Shown here one piece after another: positions 42,158 through 52,412 of a DNA stretch of 56,714 bases. The stretch is taken from assembly GCF_022271405.1 (NCBI RefSeq), contig NZ_JAJNAL010000033.1, forward strand, positions 1-56,714, given 5' to 3'. The notes beneath the pieces were generated by a model. The model was not told where the DNA came from, did not search any database, and was given only the letters and a program-made list of their open reading frames with translations. The stretch is from Rhodopseudomonas infernalis. Its GTDB lineage: Bacteria > Pseudomonadota > Alphaproteobacteria > Rhizobiales > Xanthobacteraceae. The translations under genes and the position numbers were made by a program. Every line of letters starts with the position of its first letter. Position 1 is the first letter of the stretch.

Positions 42158-44899
42158 ATGACCATGCCGATGGAAGCCACGATCAAGGGCCCGAACGATC
42201 AGGCCTCGGAGGAGATGTGGCACGCGATCGATGCCGACCGCGTGTTGGCGGCTCTGGAGACGAGCCGCGGCGGGCTCGGCAGCGCAGAGGCCGCGAAGCG
42301 CCTCGCGACGGTGGGGCCGAATGCACTGCCGGAGCCGCCGCGCCGCTCGGCCGTGCTGCGTTTCCTGGCGCAGTTCAACAACACGCTGATCTACTTCCTG
42401 CTTGCCGCCGCGGTCGCCGCGGCGGTGCTGGGCCATCGCATCGACGCTGCCGTGATCGTCGCGGTGGTGACGATCAACGCCGTCGTCGGCTATTTGCAGG
42501 AGGACAAGGCCGAGAAGGCGCTGGTGGCGATCAAGAAGATGATCTCGCCGCGCGCCCATGCCTGGCGCGACGGCCACCGCGTCGCCATCCCCGCCGCCGA
42601 ACTCGTGCCCGGCGACGTGGTGATGATCGAGGCCGGCGATCGCGTCCCGGCCGATCTGCGGCTGACCCGCGCCCGCGGCCTGCTGATCGACGAGGCGATG
42701 CTGACCGGCGAGTCGGTGGCATCCGAGAAACATGATCAGCCTGCCGCGCCCGAGGCGCCGCTCGGCGACCGGCTGTGCATGGCGTTCTCCGGCACGCTGG
42801 TGTCGGCCGGGCAGGGCTTCGGCGTCGTCGTCGCGACCGGCGAACGCACCGAGATCGGCCGCATCTCGACACTGATCCAGGGCGTCGAACAACTCACCAC
42901 GCCGTTGCTCGGCCAGATCAACCGGTTCGGCGAGCGCTTCACCTGGGTGGCGATCTCCGCCGCCGCGCTGATCTTCGCCTTCGCCACGCTGGTGCGCGGC
43001 TATGAGTGGAGCGAAGCGCTGATCGCCGTGGTGGCGCTCGCGGTCGGCGTCGTTCCCGAGGGGCTGCCGGCGGTCATCACCATCACGCTGGCGATCGGCG
43101 TGCAGCGGATGGCGCGGCGCAACGCCATCATCCGCAGCCTGCCGGCGGTGGAGACGCTCGGCGCCACCTCGGTGATCTGCTCCGACAAGACCGGCACGCT
43201 GACCCGCAACGAGATGACGGCACGGCGCATCGTCACCGCAGAGCACACCATCCTGGTCGCCGGCTCGGGCTACGTCCCGAAGGGCGAGCTGACCGTCGAT
43301 GGTCGCGACGATCCCGCTGCCGTCGCCGCGGCGCTGCAGCTGATCCGATCGGGCCTGCTCTGCAACGACGCGCAGCTTCGCGAGGCCAACGGTCACTACG
43401 TGGTCGACGGCGATCCGATGGAAGGCGCGCTGGTCGCGCTGGCGATCAAGGCCGGGCTCGATCCGGCGCAGGAGCGCGGCGCGTGGAAGCGCTCCGACGA
43501 AATTCCGTTCGACGCGCAGCATCGCTTCATGGCGACGCGTCATGCCGCCGCGTCCGGCGGGCAGGTGATCTTCGTCAAGGGCGCGCCCGAGCGCTTGCTC
43601 GCGATGTGCGCGTCGCAGATCAGCCACGACGGCCTCGCGCCGCTCGATCAGGAATTCTGGACCGAGCAGATCGCGCGTGCGGCCGCGGAAGGCGAGCGCG
43701 TGCTCGGCTTCGCGGTGCGCTCGCCGGCGCGTGTCAGCGACCAGCTCGGCTTTGCCGATCTCGACGAGGGCCTCGCCTTCATGGGGCTGGTCGGCTTCAT
43801 CGATCCGCCGCGCGACGAGGTGATCCAGGCGATCGCCGAATGCCGCTCGGCCGGCATCGTGGTCAAGATGATCACGGGCGATCACGCCGCCACAGCGGCC
43901 GCGATCGCCCGCCAGCTCGCGCTCACCGAGAGCCCGGACGTCGTCACAGGCGCCGATCTCGACGCCATTGCGGATGCGGATTTCACCAGCGTCGTCATGC
44001 GCTCGGACGTGTTCGCCCGCACCAATCCCGAGCACAAGCTGCGTATCGTCCGGGCGCTGCAGTCGACCGGTGCGGTGGTGGCGATGACCGGCGACGGCGT
44101 CAACGACGCCCCGGCGCTGAAGCAGGCCGATGTCGGCATCGCGATGGGCCACAAGGGCACCGAGACCGCCAAGGAAGCCTCCGAGGTCGTGCTGCTCGAC
44201 GACAATTTCGTCTCGATCGTCGCCGCCGTGCAGGAGGGCCGCACCGTCTACGACAACATCCGCAAGGTGATCGCCTGGACGATCCCCACCAATGGCGGCG
44301 AGGTGCTCACCGTCATCATGGCGATCCTGATCGGCTTCACCATGCCGATGACGCCGGTGCAGATCCTGTGGATCAATCTGATCCTCACCGTCACGCTCGG
44401 CCTGGTGCTGGCGTTCGAGCCGCCGGAGCCTGGCGTCATGAAGCGGCCGCCGCGCCCGGCGAATGCGCCGCTGCTGTCGCGCTTCCTGGTCTGGCGCATC
44501 TTCTTCGTGTCGTTCCTGTTCACCGTCGGAGCGCTGGGGATCTTCTTCTACGCGCTCGGCAGCGGGCTGTCCGTCGAGACGGCCCGCACCATGGTTGTCA
44601 ATGTGCTGGTGGTGTTCGAGATCTTCTATCTGTTCAACGTCCGCTATCTGCACACGTCGTCGATCTCGCTGCGCGGCGCGCTCGGCACGCCGGCGGTGCT
44701 GGCGGCGCTGATCGTGGTGATCGCAGCGCAGCTCGCCTTCACCTACGCGCCGGTGATGCAGGCCCTGTTCGACACCACGCCGCTGTCGCTGCTCGAAGGC
44801 GCGGTGATCATCGTGGCCGGCGTGGTGATGATGGCGGTGCTCGAATTGGAGAAGCTGGTGATGCGGCGTGTCGGCCTGCTGCGCCGGCTCGAGCCCTAG
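42158..44899 (+). CDS. P2-type cation-transporting ATPase
   Basis: A 913-residue P-type ATPase. The actuator motif is TGES (183-186). The M4 ion-site motif is VVPEGLPA (PEGLP 300-304). The phosphorylated Asp is D343 in CSDKTGTLT. KGAPERLL marks the nucleotide domain and MTGDGVNDAPALK the hinge. These place it in the P2 (Ca2+/Na+/H+) group rather than heavy-metal P1B. In M5 the sequence TNGGE keeps the Asn and Glu of Ca2+ pumps. In M6, however, NLILTVTLGL lacks the Asp of the NLVTDGLPA motif, so ion specificity is uncertain. ATG 42158 gives the family-like length. A universal stress protein follows 43 bases later. Confidence 0.9.
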   Translation: MTMPMEATIKGPNDQASEEMWHAIDADRVLAALETSRGGLGSAEAAKRLATVGPNALPEPPRRSAVLRFLAQFNNTLIYFLLAAAVAAAVLGHRIDAAVIVAVVTINAVVGYLQEDKAEKALVAIKKMISPRAHAWRDGHRVAIPAAELVPGDVVMIEAGDRVPADLRLTRARGLLIDEAMLTGESVASEKHDQPAAPEAPLGDRLCMAFSGTLVSAGQGFGVVVATGERTEIGRISTLIQGVEQLTTPLLGQINRFGERFTWVAISAAALIFAFATLVRGYEWSEALIAVVALAVGVVPEGLPAVITITLAIGVQRMARRNAIIRSLPAVETLGATSVICSDKTGTLTRNEMTARRIVTAEHTILVAGSGYVPKGELTVDGRDDPAAVAAALQLIRSGLLCNDAQLREANGHYVVDGDPMEGALVALAIKAGLDPAQERGAWKRSDEIPFDAQHRFMATRHAAASGGQVIFVKGAPERLLAMCASQISHDGLAPLDQEFWTEQIARAAAEGERVLGFAVRSPARVSDQLGFADLDEGLAFMGLVGFIDPPRDEVIQAIAECRSAGIVVKMITGDHAATAAAIARQLALTESPDVVTGADLDAIADADFTSVVMRSDVFARTNPEHKLRIVRALQSTGAVVAMTGDGVNDAPALKQADVGIAMGHKGTETAKEASEVVLLDDNFVSIVAAVQEGRTVYDNIRKVIAWTIPTNGGEVLTVIMAILIGFTMPMTPVQILWINLILTVTLGLVLAFEPPEPGVMKRPPRPANAPLLSRFLVWRIFFVSFLFTVGALGIFFYALGSGLSVETARTMVVNVLVVFEIFYLFNVRYLHTSSISLRGALGTPAVLAALIVVIAAQLAFTYAPVMQALFDTTPLSLLEGAVIIVAGVVMMAVLELEKLVMRRVGLLRRLEP

Positions 44900-44942
44900 C
44901 GCACGCGATCTCTCGACATCCAGGAATCAACAGGAGGTGCAG

Positions 44943-45842
44943 ATGGACCAGGTGCCGTCCGAGATCATGAGGCCCGATATGAAGGTCGTGCTCGTCGCCA
45001 CGGATTTCTCCGCCCGCTCGGATCGCGCGGTGCGCCGCGCTGCCGCGATCGCGCGAGACACGGGCGCGCGTCTGGTACTGACCCATGTGGTCGACGACGA
45101 TCAGCCCGAGCGCATCGTCGCGGCGGAGTGCGACCTCGCCGAGACCGCGCTGGTCGATGCGATCCGCGAGCACGCGTATCTGGCCGGCCTGCAATGCAGC
45201 CCACTCGTGGTGTGCGGCACGCCGTTCGCCGGCATCGTGCAGGCGGCCGAGCAGCAGGGCGCCGATCTCTGCGTGATCGGCAGTCACCGCCGCGCGTTCC
45301 TGAAAGACATCTTCGTCGGCACCACGGCCGAGCGGGTGATCCGCAACAGTCCGGTGCCGGTGCTGATGGCCAATATCGATCCGGCGCTGCGCTACGCCCA
45401 TTGCCTGGCGCCGGTCGATCTGTCGGACTGCTCTTTGCAGGCGCTGAAAACAGGACGGCGGCTCGGCCTGCTGGTCAACCTGCGCATGGTCATCCTGCAC
45501 GTCTATGATGCGGCGGCCATCGGGATGCTGAGCTACGCAGGCGTCGACAAGGGCAATGTCGAAGACTACCTCGCCGATGCGCGTGTCGAGGCGGTGCGCG
45601 AACTGATGCACTTTCTCGAGCCGCTCGATCTCGGCGATGTCGACTACTCGACCATCGTCCGCGAAGGCATCGCGCAGGCCGCGATCGTCGACGTTGCCGC
45701 CGAACTGCGGCCGGATCTGGTGGTGATCGGCACCCACGGCCGCCGAGGCGCAGTGCGGCTGCTGCTCGGCAGCGTCACCGAAGAAGTCCTGCGCCGGCTC
45801 AATCGCGACATTCTCGTCGTGCCGGCGCGCGACGCCGCGTAG
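44943..45842 (+). CDS. Tandem universal stress protein
   Basis: A 299-residue protein of two UspA domains (about 12-145 and 150-295). The second has the nucleotide-binding motif GTHGRRGAVRLLLGS, with the usual glycine spacing. In the first, GSHRRAFLKDIFVGT has Arg in place of the second glycine, so probably only one domain binds ATP. AGGAGG at 44932-44937 fixes the start. It lies directly behind the P-type ATPase, a pairing often seen in anaerobic or low-oxygen regulons of these bacteria. A FixK-like box further upstream fits that idea. Confidence 0.9.
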   Translation: MDQVPSEIMRPDMKVVLVATDFSARSDRAVRRAAAIARDTGARLVLTHVVDDDQPERIVAAECDLAETALVDAIREHAYLAGLQCSPLVVCGTPFAGIVQAAEQQGADLCVIGSHRRAFLKDIFVGTTAERVIRNSPVPVLMANIDPALRYAHCLAPVDLSDCSLQALKTGRRLGLLVNLRMVILHVYDAAAIGMLSYAGVDKGNVEDYLADARVEAVRELMHFLEPLDLGDVDYSTIVREGIAQAAIVDVAAELRPDLVVIGTHGRRGAVRLLLGSVTEEVLRRLNRDILVVPARDAA

Positions 45843-45872
45843 CAGCGTCCGTCGTCGATAACCCGCATTCCG

Positions 45873-45888
45873 GAGGCGGCGCCGCCTC
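45873..45888. other. Perfect 16-base palindrome after the universal stress gene
   Basis: GAGGCGGC/GCCGCCTC lies 30 bases after the stop and could form a hairpin. T residues follow only loosely. The rest of 45843-46180 (338 bases) holds the sciP promoter region. A TTAC-N7-CTAA-like stretch, possibly a weak CtrA box, occurs near 46065-46079. Confidence 0.35.
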
Positions 45889-46180
45889 TGTTGTTGACGG
45901 TTGCGTGCACAGCGGGCCCGATCACGCTCGATCACATCGGTTCACCAGGTGTCTTGGCGTGACAGCCGCGCTCCTCATCGTCCCGGCCCGCGCCTTGTCG
46001 AAAAGGCGGAAATTCCGCCGGCACAGGCGCTTTCGCGGCCGCCGGCGTGCCGGCTACCAATGCTTACGACTTTACTAACACCGCGCATCACATTGCTGCA
46101 TGCGGCTTAGCCAAATTTTAAGTCGGCCCACGTACGTTCATCACACAGTATGTTGAGTGCTTGAGAGTTGTGAGTAAGCC

Positions 46181-46456
46181 ATGACAGAACCCCACCGCCC
46201 GCGGGTTAAATACGTCATCGGGCCCGATGGAAGTCCGTTAACGATTGCGGATTTGCCTGCCCCGGGGACGAAGCGCTGGGTGATCCGCCGCAAGGCCGAA
46301 GTGGTCGCCGCCGTTCGAGGTGGTCTTCTCTCCCTCGAAGAGGCCTGCAGCCGCTATACTTTGACCGTGGACGAGTTCCTGTCCTGGCAGTTCTCGATCG
46401 ACCAGCATGGGCTGGCCGGGCTGCGAACCACCCGAATCCAGCAATATCGCCAGTAA
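46181..46456 (+). CDS. sciP: CtrA inhibitor SciP (DUF1153)
   Basis: A 91-residue DUF1153 protein (MTEPHRPRVKYVIGPDGSPL start). The helix-turn-helix reads AEVVAAVRGGLLSLEEACSRYTLTVDEFLSWQ. In Caulobacter, SciP binds CtrA and DNA and blocks transcription of CtrA-activated genes in swarmer cells. Conservation is high enough to name it. It sits directly upstream of fliF in the same direction, with a hairpin and CtrA-like boxes between them, so regulator and target lie side by side. Confidence 0.9.
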   Translation: MTEPHRPRVKYVIGPDGSPLTIADLPAPGTKRWVIRRKAEVVAAVRGGLLSLEEACSRYTLTVDEFLSWQFSIDQHGLAGLRTTRIQQYRQ

Positions 46457-46486
46457 CCTTCGTTACCGGGAGCTTAACGAATTTCG

Positions 46487-46519
46487 GAAAGCCGGCGCCT
46501 TTACGGGAAGCCGGCTTTC
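46487..46519 (+). terminator. Hairpin after sciP
   Basis: A perfect ten-base stem GAAAGCCGGC (46487-46496)/GCCGGCTTTC (46510-46519), 31 bases after the sciP stop. No strong T run follows on the plus strand. Confidence 0.6.
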
Positions 46520-46545
46520 GTCATGTCTGAAGCAATTTCCGTCTC

Positions 46546-46561
46546 GTTAAGATTTATTAAC
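46546..46561. promoter_or_regulatory. CtrA-like site upstream of fliF
   Basis: GTTAA-N6-TTAAC at 46546-46561 is 70 bases before the fliF start. A second candidate, TTAC-N7-TTAA, lies at 46463-46477. Both resemble the TTAA-N7-TTAA recognition sequence of CtrA, which activates fliF in Caulobacter; the first has one base less in its spacer. Confidence 0.45.
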
Positions 46562-46630
46562 CTTCTGGAAACCATCCCATAGGCAAGATTTGCCTAGTCG
46601 GCCTTTCGCGCCGAATCCAAGGGGCTGGTC

Positions 46631-48232
46631 TTGCAGAACGTGTTGGGTTTCCTGAAAGGGTTGGGTGCCGCCCGGCTGATGGCGATGATCGCCGTCACGG
46701 TGGCGCTGCTCGGCTTCTTTGCTTTTGTCATCATGCGGGTGTCCCAGCCGCAGATGACCACCCTTTATACGGACCTCAGCAACGAAGACGCCTCCAGCAT
46801 CATCAAGGAGCTGGAGCGGCAGGCAATCCCGTTCGAAATGCGCAACGAAGGCTCCACCCTGATGGTGCCGAAGGACAAGGTCACCCGGCTGCGCATGAAG
46901 CTGGCCGAAGGCGGCCTGCCGAAGGGCGGCGGCGTCGGCTACGAGATCTTCGACAAGTCGGATGCGCTCGGCACCACCAGCTTCGTGCAGAACATCAATC
47001 ATCTGCGCGCGCTGGAAGGCGAATTGTCGCGGACGATTCGCGCGATCGATCGCGTTCAGGCGGCGCGGGTGCATTTGGTGCTGCCGGAGCGGCCGCTGTT
47101 CTCGCGCGAAGCGCCGGAGCCGTCGGCCTCGATCGTGCTGCGGGTACGCGGCGCGCTGGAGCCGCAGCAGGTCCGCGCGATCCGCCATTTGGCCGCCTCG
47201 GCGGTCAATGGCCTCAAGCCGCAGCGGGTGTCGATCGTCGACGAGGGCGGGCAACTGCTCGCCGATGGCTCGGCCACCGCCAATGCGGCCGACAGCTCCG
47301 CTGGCGACGAGCGCCGCAGCGCTTTCGAAAAGCGGATGCGCAACGAGGTCGAGGGCATCGTGTCGTCGGTGGTCGGCTCGGGCCGCGCCCGCGTCCAGGT
47401 CACCGCCGACTTCGACTACAACAAGATCACCCAGACCTCCGACAAGTTCGACCCCGAAGGCCGGGTGCTGCGCTCCAGCCAGACTCGCGAAGAGCAGTCG
47501 CAAACCCAGGCCAATGACGGCCAGGTGACCGTCAACAATGAGCTGCCCGGCAATCAGGGCGCGGGCGCCGCCGGTCCGCGCGACCAGAGCAAGAAGTCGG
47601 AAGAGACCAACAATTACGAGATTTCGCGCATCACCAAGACCGAAGTCACCGAGGCCGGCCGCGTCAACCGGCTGTCGGTCGCCGTGCTGGTCGATGGCAG
47701 CTACACCAAGAACGACAAGGGCGAGCTGGTCTACGCCGAGCGCAGCAAGGAGCAGCTCGACCGCATCGCCGCGCTGGTCCGCTCGGCGATCGGCTTCGAT
47801 CAGAAGCGTGGCGACCAGGTCGAGGTCGTCAATCTGAAATTCGCCGAAGCCCCGCTGGTCGAGAAGCTGCCGGAGCCGGCCGGCCTGCTCGGCATGCTTC
47901 AATTCACCAAGGACGACATCATGAACATGATTCAGCTCGCTGTATTGTTCGTGCTCGGCCTGGTGGTGTTGTTCATGGTGATCCGGCCGCTGGTCAAGCG
48001 GGTGCTGGCGGCCGAAACGGCGCCGGAAGCCGGCGTGCCGGCGCTGACCGACGGCACCCTGCCGCAGATCGGCTCCGACGGGCAGCCGGTCGCGCAGCCG
48101 AACATGATCGACATCGCCCAGGTGCAGGGCCAGGTCCACGCCCAATCCGTCCACCGCGTCGGCGAACTGGCCGAGCGCAATCCCAACGAAACCGCCGCCA
48201 TTGTTCGCCAATGGCTGGCAGAGCCCGCCTAA
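46631..48232 (+). CDS. fliF: Flagellar MS-ring protein FliF
   Basis: A 533-residue MS-ring protein, the base on which the flagellar rotor is built in the inner membrane. Two membrane helices (about 16-37 and 432-452) flank the periplasmic ring-building domains (TTLYTDLSNEDASSIIKELE, YEIFDKSDALGTTSFVQNINHLRALEGELSRTI, typical of the family). The C-terminal segment (HRVGELAERNPNETAAIVRQWL) binds FliG. The start is TTG 46631, with AAGGGG upstream. fliG starts 6 bases after the stop. Confidence 0.95.
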   Translation: MQNVLGFLKGLGAARLMAMIAVTVALLGFFAFVIMRVSQPQMTTLYTDLSNEDASSIIKELERQAIPFEMRNEGSTLMVPKDKVTRLRMKLAEGGLPKGGGVGYEIFDKSDALGTTSFVQNINHLRALEGELSRTIRAIDRVQAARVHLVLPERPLFSREAPEPSASIVLRVRGALEPQQVRAIRHLAASAVNGLKPQRVSIVDEGGQLLADGSATANAADSSAGDERRSAFEKRMRNEVEGIVSSVVGSGRARVQVTADFDYNKITQTSDKFDPEGRVLRSSQTREEQSQTQANDGQVTVNNELPGNQGAGAAGPRDQSKKSEETNNYEISRITKTEVTEAGRVNRLSVAVLVDGSYTKNDKGELVYAERSKEQLDRIAALVRSAIGFDQKRGDQVEVVNLKFAEAPLVEKLPEPAGLLGMLQFTKDDIMNMIQLAVLFVLGLVVLFMVIRPLVKRVLAAETAPEAGVPALTDGTLPQIGSDGQPVAQPNMIDIAQVQGQVHAQSVHRVGELAERNPNETAAIVRQWLAEPA

Positions 48233-48238
48233 TCAGCC

Positions 48239-49327
48239 ATGGCCGAAACTCCCGCCCTCACCGCCGGCTCGGAAGACATCGCCAGTGTCGTTGCGACGCT
48301 TGCGCAGCGTCAGAGCGGCCGCCCGGCGTCGAAGCCGTTGCCCGGCCCGAAGCGCGCGGCGATCCTCATGCTGGCGCTCGGCGAGCAATATGGCGGCAAG
48401 ATCTGGAGCATGCTCGACGACGACGAGGTGCGCGAGCTGTCCGCCGTGATGTCGACGCTCGGCACCATCGAGCCGGAAGTCGTCGAGGATCTGCTGCTCG
48501 AATTCGTGTCGCGGATGTCCGCCTCCGGCGCGCTGATGGGCAATTACGATGCCACCGAGCGGCTGCTGCAGCGCTATCTGCCGGCCGATCGGGTGAGCGG
48601 CATCATGGAAGAGATCCGCGGCCCCGCCGGCCGCAACATGTGGGAGAAGCTCTCCAACGTTCAGGAGGAGGTGCTCGCCAACTATCTGAAGAACGAATAT
48701 CCGCAGACCACAGCGGTGGTGCTGTCCAAGCTCAAGCCCGAACACGCCGCCAAGGTGCTGGCGATCCTGCCCGACGACATGGCGCTCGACGTCATCAACC
48801 GCATGCTGCGGATGGAGTCGGTGCAGAAGGAAGTGGTCGAGAGCCTCGAGCGCACGCTGCGCTCCGAATTCATGTCGAACCTGTCGCAGACCCGCCGCCG
48901 CGACGCCCACGAGGTGATGGCGGAGATCTTCAACAATTTCGACCGTCAGACCGAGACCCGCTTCATCACCTCGCTGGAAGACGACAATCGCGAAGCCGCC
49001 GAGCGCATCAAGGCGCTGATGTTCACCTTCGACGATCTGGTCAAGCTCGACGCCGGCTCGGCGCAGACGCTGATGCGCAACATCGACCGCGACAAGCTGG
49101 CGATCGCGCTCAAGAGCGCCAACGAAGACGTTCGCGGCTTCTTCCTCGGCAACATGTCGTCACGCGCCGGCAAGATGCTGCTCGACGACATGGGCGCGCT
49201 CGGGCCGGTGCGGCTGCGCGACGTCGACGAGGCGCAGGCGCTGCTCGTCAATCTCGCCAAGGACCTCGCCGCCAAGGGCGAGATCGTGCTCACCAAGAAC
49301 CGCGCCGACGACGAGTTGGTGTACTGA
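48239..49327 (+). CDS. fliG: Flagellar motor switch protein FliG
   Basis: A 362-residue FliG, part of the C-ring. It couples the stator to rotor movement. The N-terminal domain ([22 protein letters not shown]) binds FliF. The middle domain contains [13 protein letters not shown]. The C-terminal torque domain carries the charged helix [38 protein letters not shown]. Length is slightly longer than in E. coli owing to an N-terminal extension. The stop overlaps the fliH start by one base. Confidence 0.95.
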   Translation: MAETPALTAGSEDIASVVATLAQRQSGRPASKPLPGPKRAAILMLALGEQYGGKIWSMLDDDEVRELSAVMSTLGTIEPEVVEDLLLEFVSRMSASGALMGNYDATERLLQRYLPADRVSGIMEEIRGPAGRNMWEKLSNVQEEVLANYLKNEYPQTTAVVLSKLKPEHAAKVLAILPDDMALDVINRMLRMESVQKEVVESLERTLRSEFMSNLSQTRRRDAHEVMAEIFNNFDRQTETRFITSLEDDNREAAERIKALMFTFDDLVKLDAGSAQTLMRNIDRDKLAIALKSANEDVRGFFLGNMSSRAGKMLLDDMGALGPVRLRDVDEAQALLVNLAKDLAAKGEIVLTKNRADDELVY

Positions 49328-49941
49328 TGGCCGCCGCCCAGAAATTCCTGTTCGACAATGATTTCGGCGCCCCCGATAAGGCACGCGAAAAGGCCGCGGC
49401 CGCCGCCGAGTTGCAGCAGGCTGTCGCCGCCGCCGAGCAGCGCGGCTATCAGTCCGGCTTCGCCCAGGCGCAGCGCGAGATGCAGCTCGAGGCCGAGCGC
49501 CGCAGCGCGATGGCGCTGGAGCAGATCGGACAGGCGATGCAGCTGATCGCGGCCGGCATCGGCAGCGTCGAAGGCAGGATGGAGACCGAGGCGGTCGAGG
49601 TCGCTATGGCGGTGGCGCGCAAACTGTGCGCCGAGCTGGTCGCCGCCGAACCGCTCGCGGAAATCACCGCGCTGGTCGGCGAATGCTTCCGGCATCTGGT
49701 CTCGACGCCGCATCTGGTCGTGCGGATCAGCGACGGCCTCTACGAAGCCGCGCGCGAACGCATCGAACTGCTCGCCAAGCAGAGCGGCTTTGCCGGCCGG
49801 CTGGTGCTGCTGTCGGATCCGGAGATCATCAGCGGCGACTGCAAGGTCGAATGGGCCGACGGCGGCATGGTGTTGGAGCGCGCCGCGATCGAAGCGAAAA
49901 TCAACGAACTGGTCGGGCGCTACATGGCGTCTCGCAAGTAG
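49327..49941 (+). CDS. fliH: FliH/FlbE-like flagellar export regulator
   Basis: A 204-residue protein in the position of FlbE/FliH in the Caulobacter-type operon. It has an Ala/Glu-rich coiled coil (KAREKAAAAAELQQAVAAAEQRGYQSGFAQAQ) and a C-terminal FliH-like domain (DCKVEWADGGMVLERAAIEAKINELV). FliH holds the export ATPase FliI in the cytoplasm. Its start overlaps the fliG stop (TGATG), so the two are translationally coupled. Sequence divergence from enterobacterial FliH is large, and position gives much of the identification. Confidence 0.85.
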   Translation: MAAAQKFLFDNDFGAPDKAREKAAAAAELQQAVAAAEQRGYQSGFAQAQREMQLEAERRSAMALEQIGQAMQLIAAGIGSVEGRMETEAVEVAMAVARKLCAELVAAEPLAEITALVGECFRHLVSTPHLVVRISDGLYEAARERIELLAKQSGFAGRLVLLSDPEIISGDCKVEWADGGMVLERAAIEAKINELVGRYMASRK

Positions 49942-49963
49942 CCAACGGATCTGAGGATTTCAC

Positions 49964-50305
49964 ATGGGCGATAATGACCTGCCGCTTCCGGACCTGAACG
50001 GCGCAGACGCGCCGCCGCTGGCGGATGTCGGCTACAACGAGGAAGAGCAGACCTCGCGCGTCGCCGCCGATCTCGAAGCGGTCTTCGACGTCCCGGTGCA
50101 GGTCTCGGCCGTGCTCGGCCGCTCCAAGATGGATGTCGGCGAGCTGCTCAAGCTCGGGCCCGGTGCGGTGCTGGAGCTCGACCGCCGCGTCGGTGAGGCG
50201 ATCGACATCTACGTCAACAATCGGCTGGTGGCGCGCGGCGAAGTGGTGCTGGTCGAGGACAAGCTCGGCGTGACCATGACGGAAATCATCAAGGCGGACA
50301 ACTAA
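49964..50305 (+). CDS. fliN: Flagellar motor switch protein FliN
   Basis: A 113-residue FliN with an acidic, Pro-rich N-terminus and a complete SpoA (surface presentation of antigens) domain: FDVPVQVSAVLGRSKMDVGELLKLGPGAVLELDRRVGEAIDIYVNN and RGEVVLVEDKLGVTMTEI (each shown here as family hallmarks). FliN forms the lower part of the C-ring. GAGGA precedes the start. No fliM is present in this cluster. Confidence 0.93.
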   Translation: MGDNDLPLPDLNGADAPPLADVGYNEEEQTSRVAADLEAVFDVPVQVSAVLGRSKMDVGELLKLGPGAVLELDRRVGEAIDIYVNNRLVARGEVVLVEDKLGVTMTEIIKADN

Positions 50306-50354
50306 TCGCAGCCGTTCGGCGGCGCGGCAGACTTAAGGATCACAGGAGCAAACC

Positions 50355-51734
<1,380 letters not shown>

Positions 51735-51744
51735 TGCTCATCAA

Positions 51745-51835
51745 GTAAGGTGGGCAAAGGCGCGAAGCGCCGTGCCCACGCGTGCTGCGCACAATGCATC
51801 GTCCGCGTGGGCACGCTTCGCTTTGCCCACCCTAC
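51745..51835. repeat. Intergenic palindrome, GTAGGGTGGGCAAAG family
   Basis: Left arm GTAAGGTGGGCAAAGGCG with CGTGCCCACGCG. Right arm CGCGTGGGCACG with CTTTGCCCACCCTACG. It is closely related to 2814-2902 and ends the flbD transcript region, before the convergent small gene. Confidence 0.85.
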
Positions 51836-51846
51836 GACGTCATCGC

Positions 51847-52002
51847 TCATGAATATTTCGGCGCGTCCGGATTGCGGAAGATCTTGATCGGGGCGCCCGG
51901 CTCGAGCTTCGGCGCAGTCAGCACCGCATAGGCGTACAGCGCCAGATAGGCGCAGGCGAGCGCGCCGATCGCATACAACAGCCAGGTCGCCACACGTCGC
52001 AT
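51847..52002 (-). CDS. 51-residue membrane protein
   Basis: A small protein with one N-terminal transmembrane helix (VATWLLYAIGALACAYLALYAYAV) followed by a short polar tail (KLEPGAPIKIFRNPDAPKYS). It is supported by a very strong ribosome site, AAGGAGGATC, before ATG 52002. Reading upstream to 52050 would add 16 unlikely residues. No known family or function. It is one of three small minus-strand genes here. Confidence 0.7.
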   Translation of the reverse strand: MRRVATWLLYAIGALACAYLALYAYAVLTAPKLEPGAPIKIFRNPDAPKYS

Positions 52003-52094
52003 TCGCCGATCCTCCTTCGCGACAGATGGCGAAGGTCCGGAAAATGTCAAACGCGGATCACACTGCGGCGTAAAACGTCAGCGCACGCTTCGCG

Positions 52095-52370
52095 TCAGCG
52101 GAAGTCGATGCTGCGCAGAATGATCCCCGCGGGCCTGCCTTCCAGCTCCGCATTGGCGAATTTGCGCTCGGCGCGGCTCTCGATGCTGGCGCGCAGCCGC
52201 ATGAACTGCTGCTCGCGTTGCGCCGGCGCCGTGCGCTTGGCGCCGTCGAGAAAATCCATCGCATCCGAACTGATCGCGCACGGCACTTCGCTGTGACCAT
52301 CGATCATCGAAAACAGCACGACCGAGCGGTCCTCGTCGTAGCCGCGGAAGCTGCCGCTGGTGAACGTCAT
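52095..52370 (-). CDS. DUF1488 family protein
   Basis: A 91-residue protein matching DUF1488: FRGYDEDRSVVLFSMIDGHSEVPCAISSDAMDFL is the usual beta-rich core with a conserved Cys. The C-terminal half is helical (REQQFMRLRASIESRAERKF). The family is widespread in proteobacteria and has no known role. The gene starts 42 bases after the stop of its upstream neighbour (52413-52682) on the same strand. Confidence 0.82.
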   Translation of the reverse strand: MTFTSGSFRGYDEDRSVVLFSMIDGHSEVPCAISSDAMDFLDGAKRTAPAQREQQFMRLRASIESRAERKFANAELEGRPAGIILRSIDFR

Positions 52371-52412
52371 GGTGGATCATCCTCGTGTTTGGCCGTCCGC
52401 GCGGAGCGCAGG

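Noticed and set aside
46000-46630. Sigma-54 promoters near sciP and fliF
   Set aside because: GG and GC pairs were found, but not with the required ten-base spacing.
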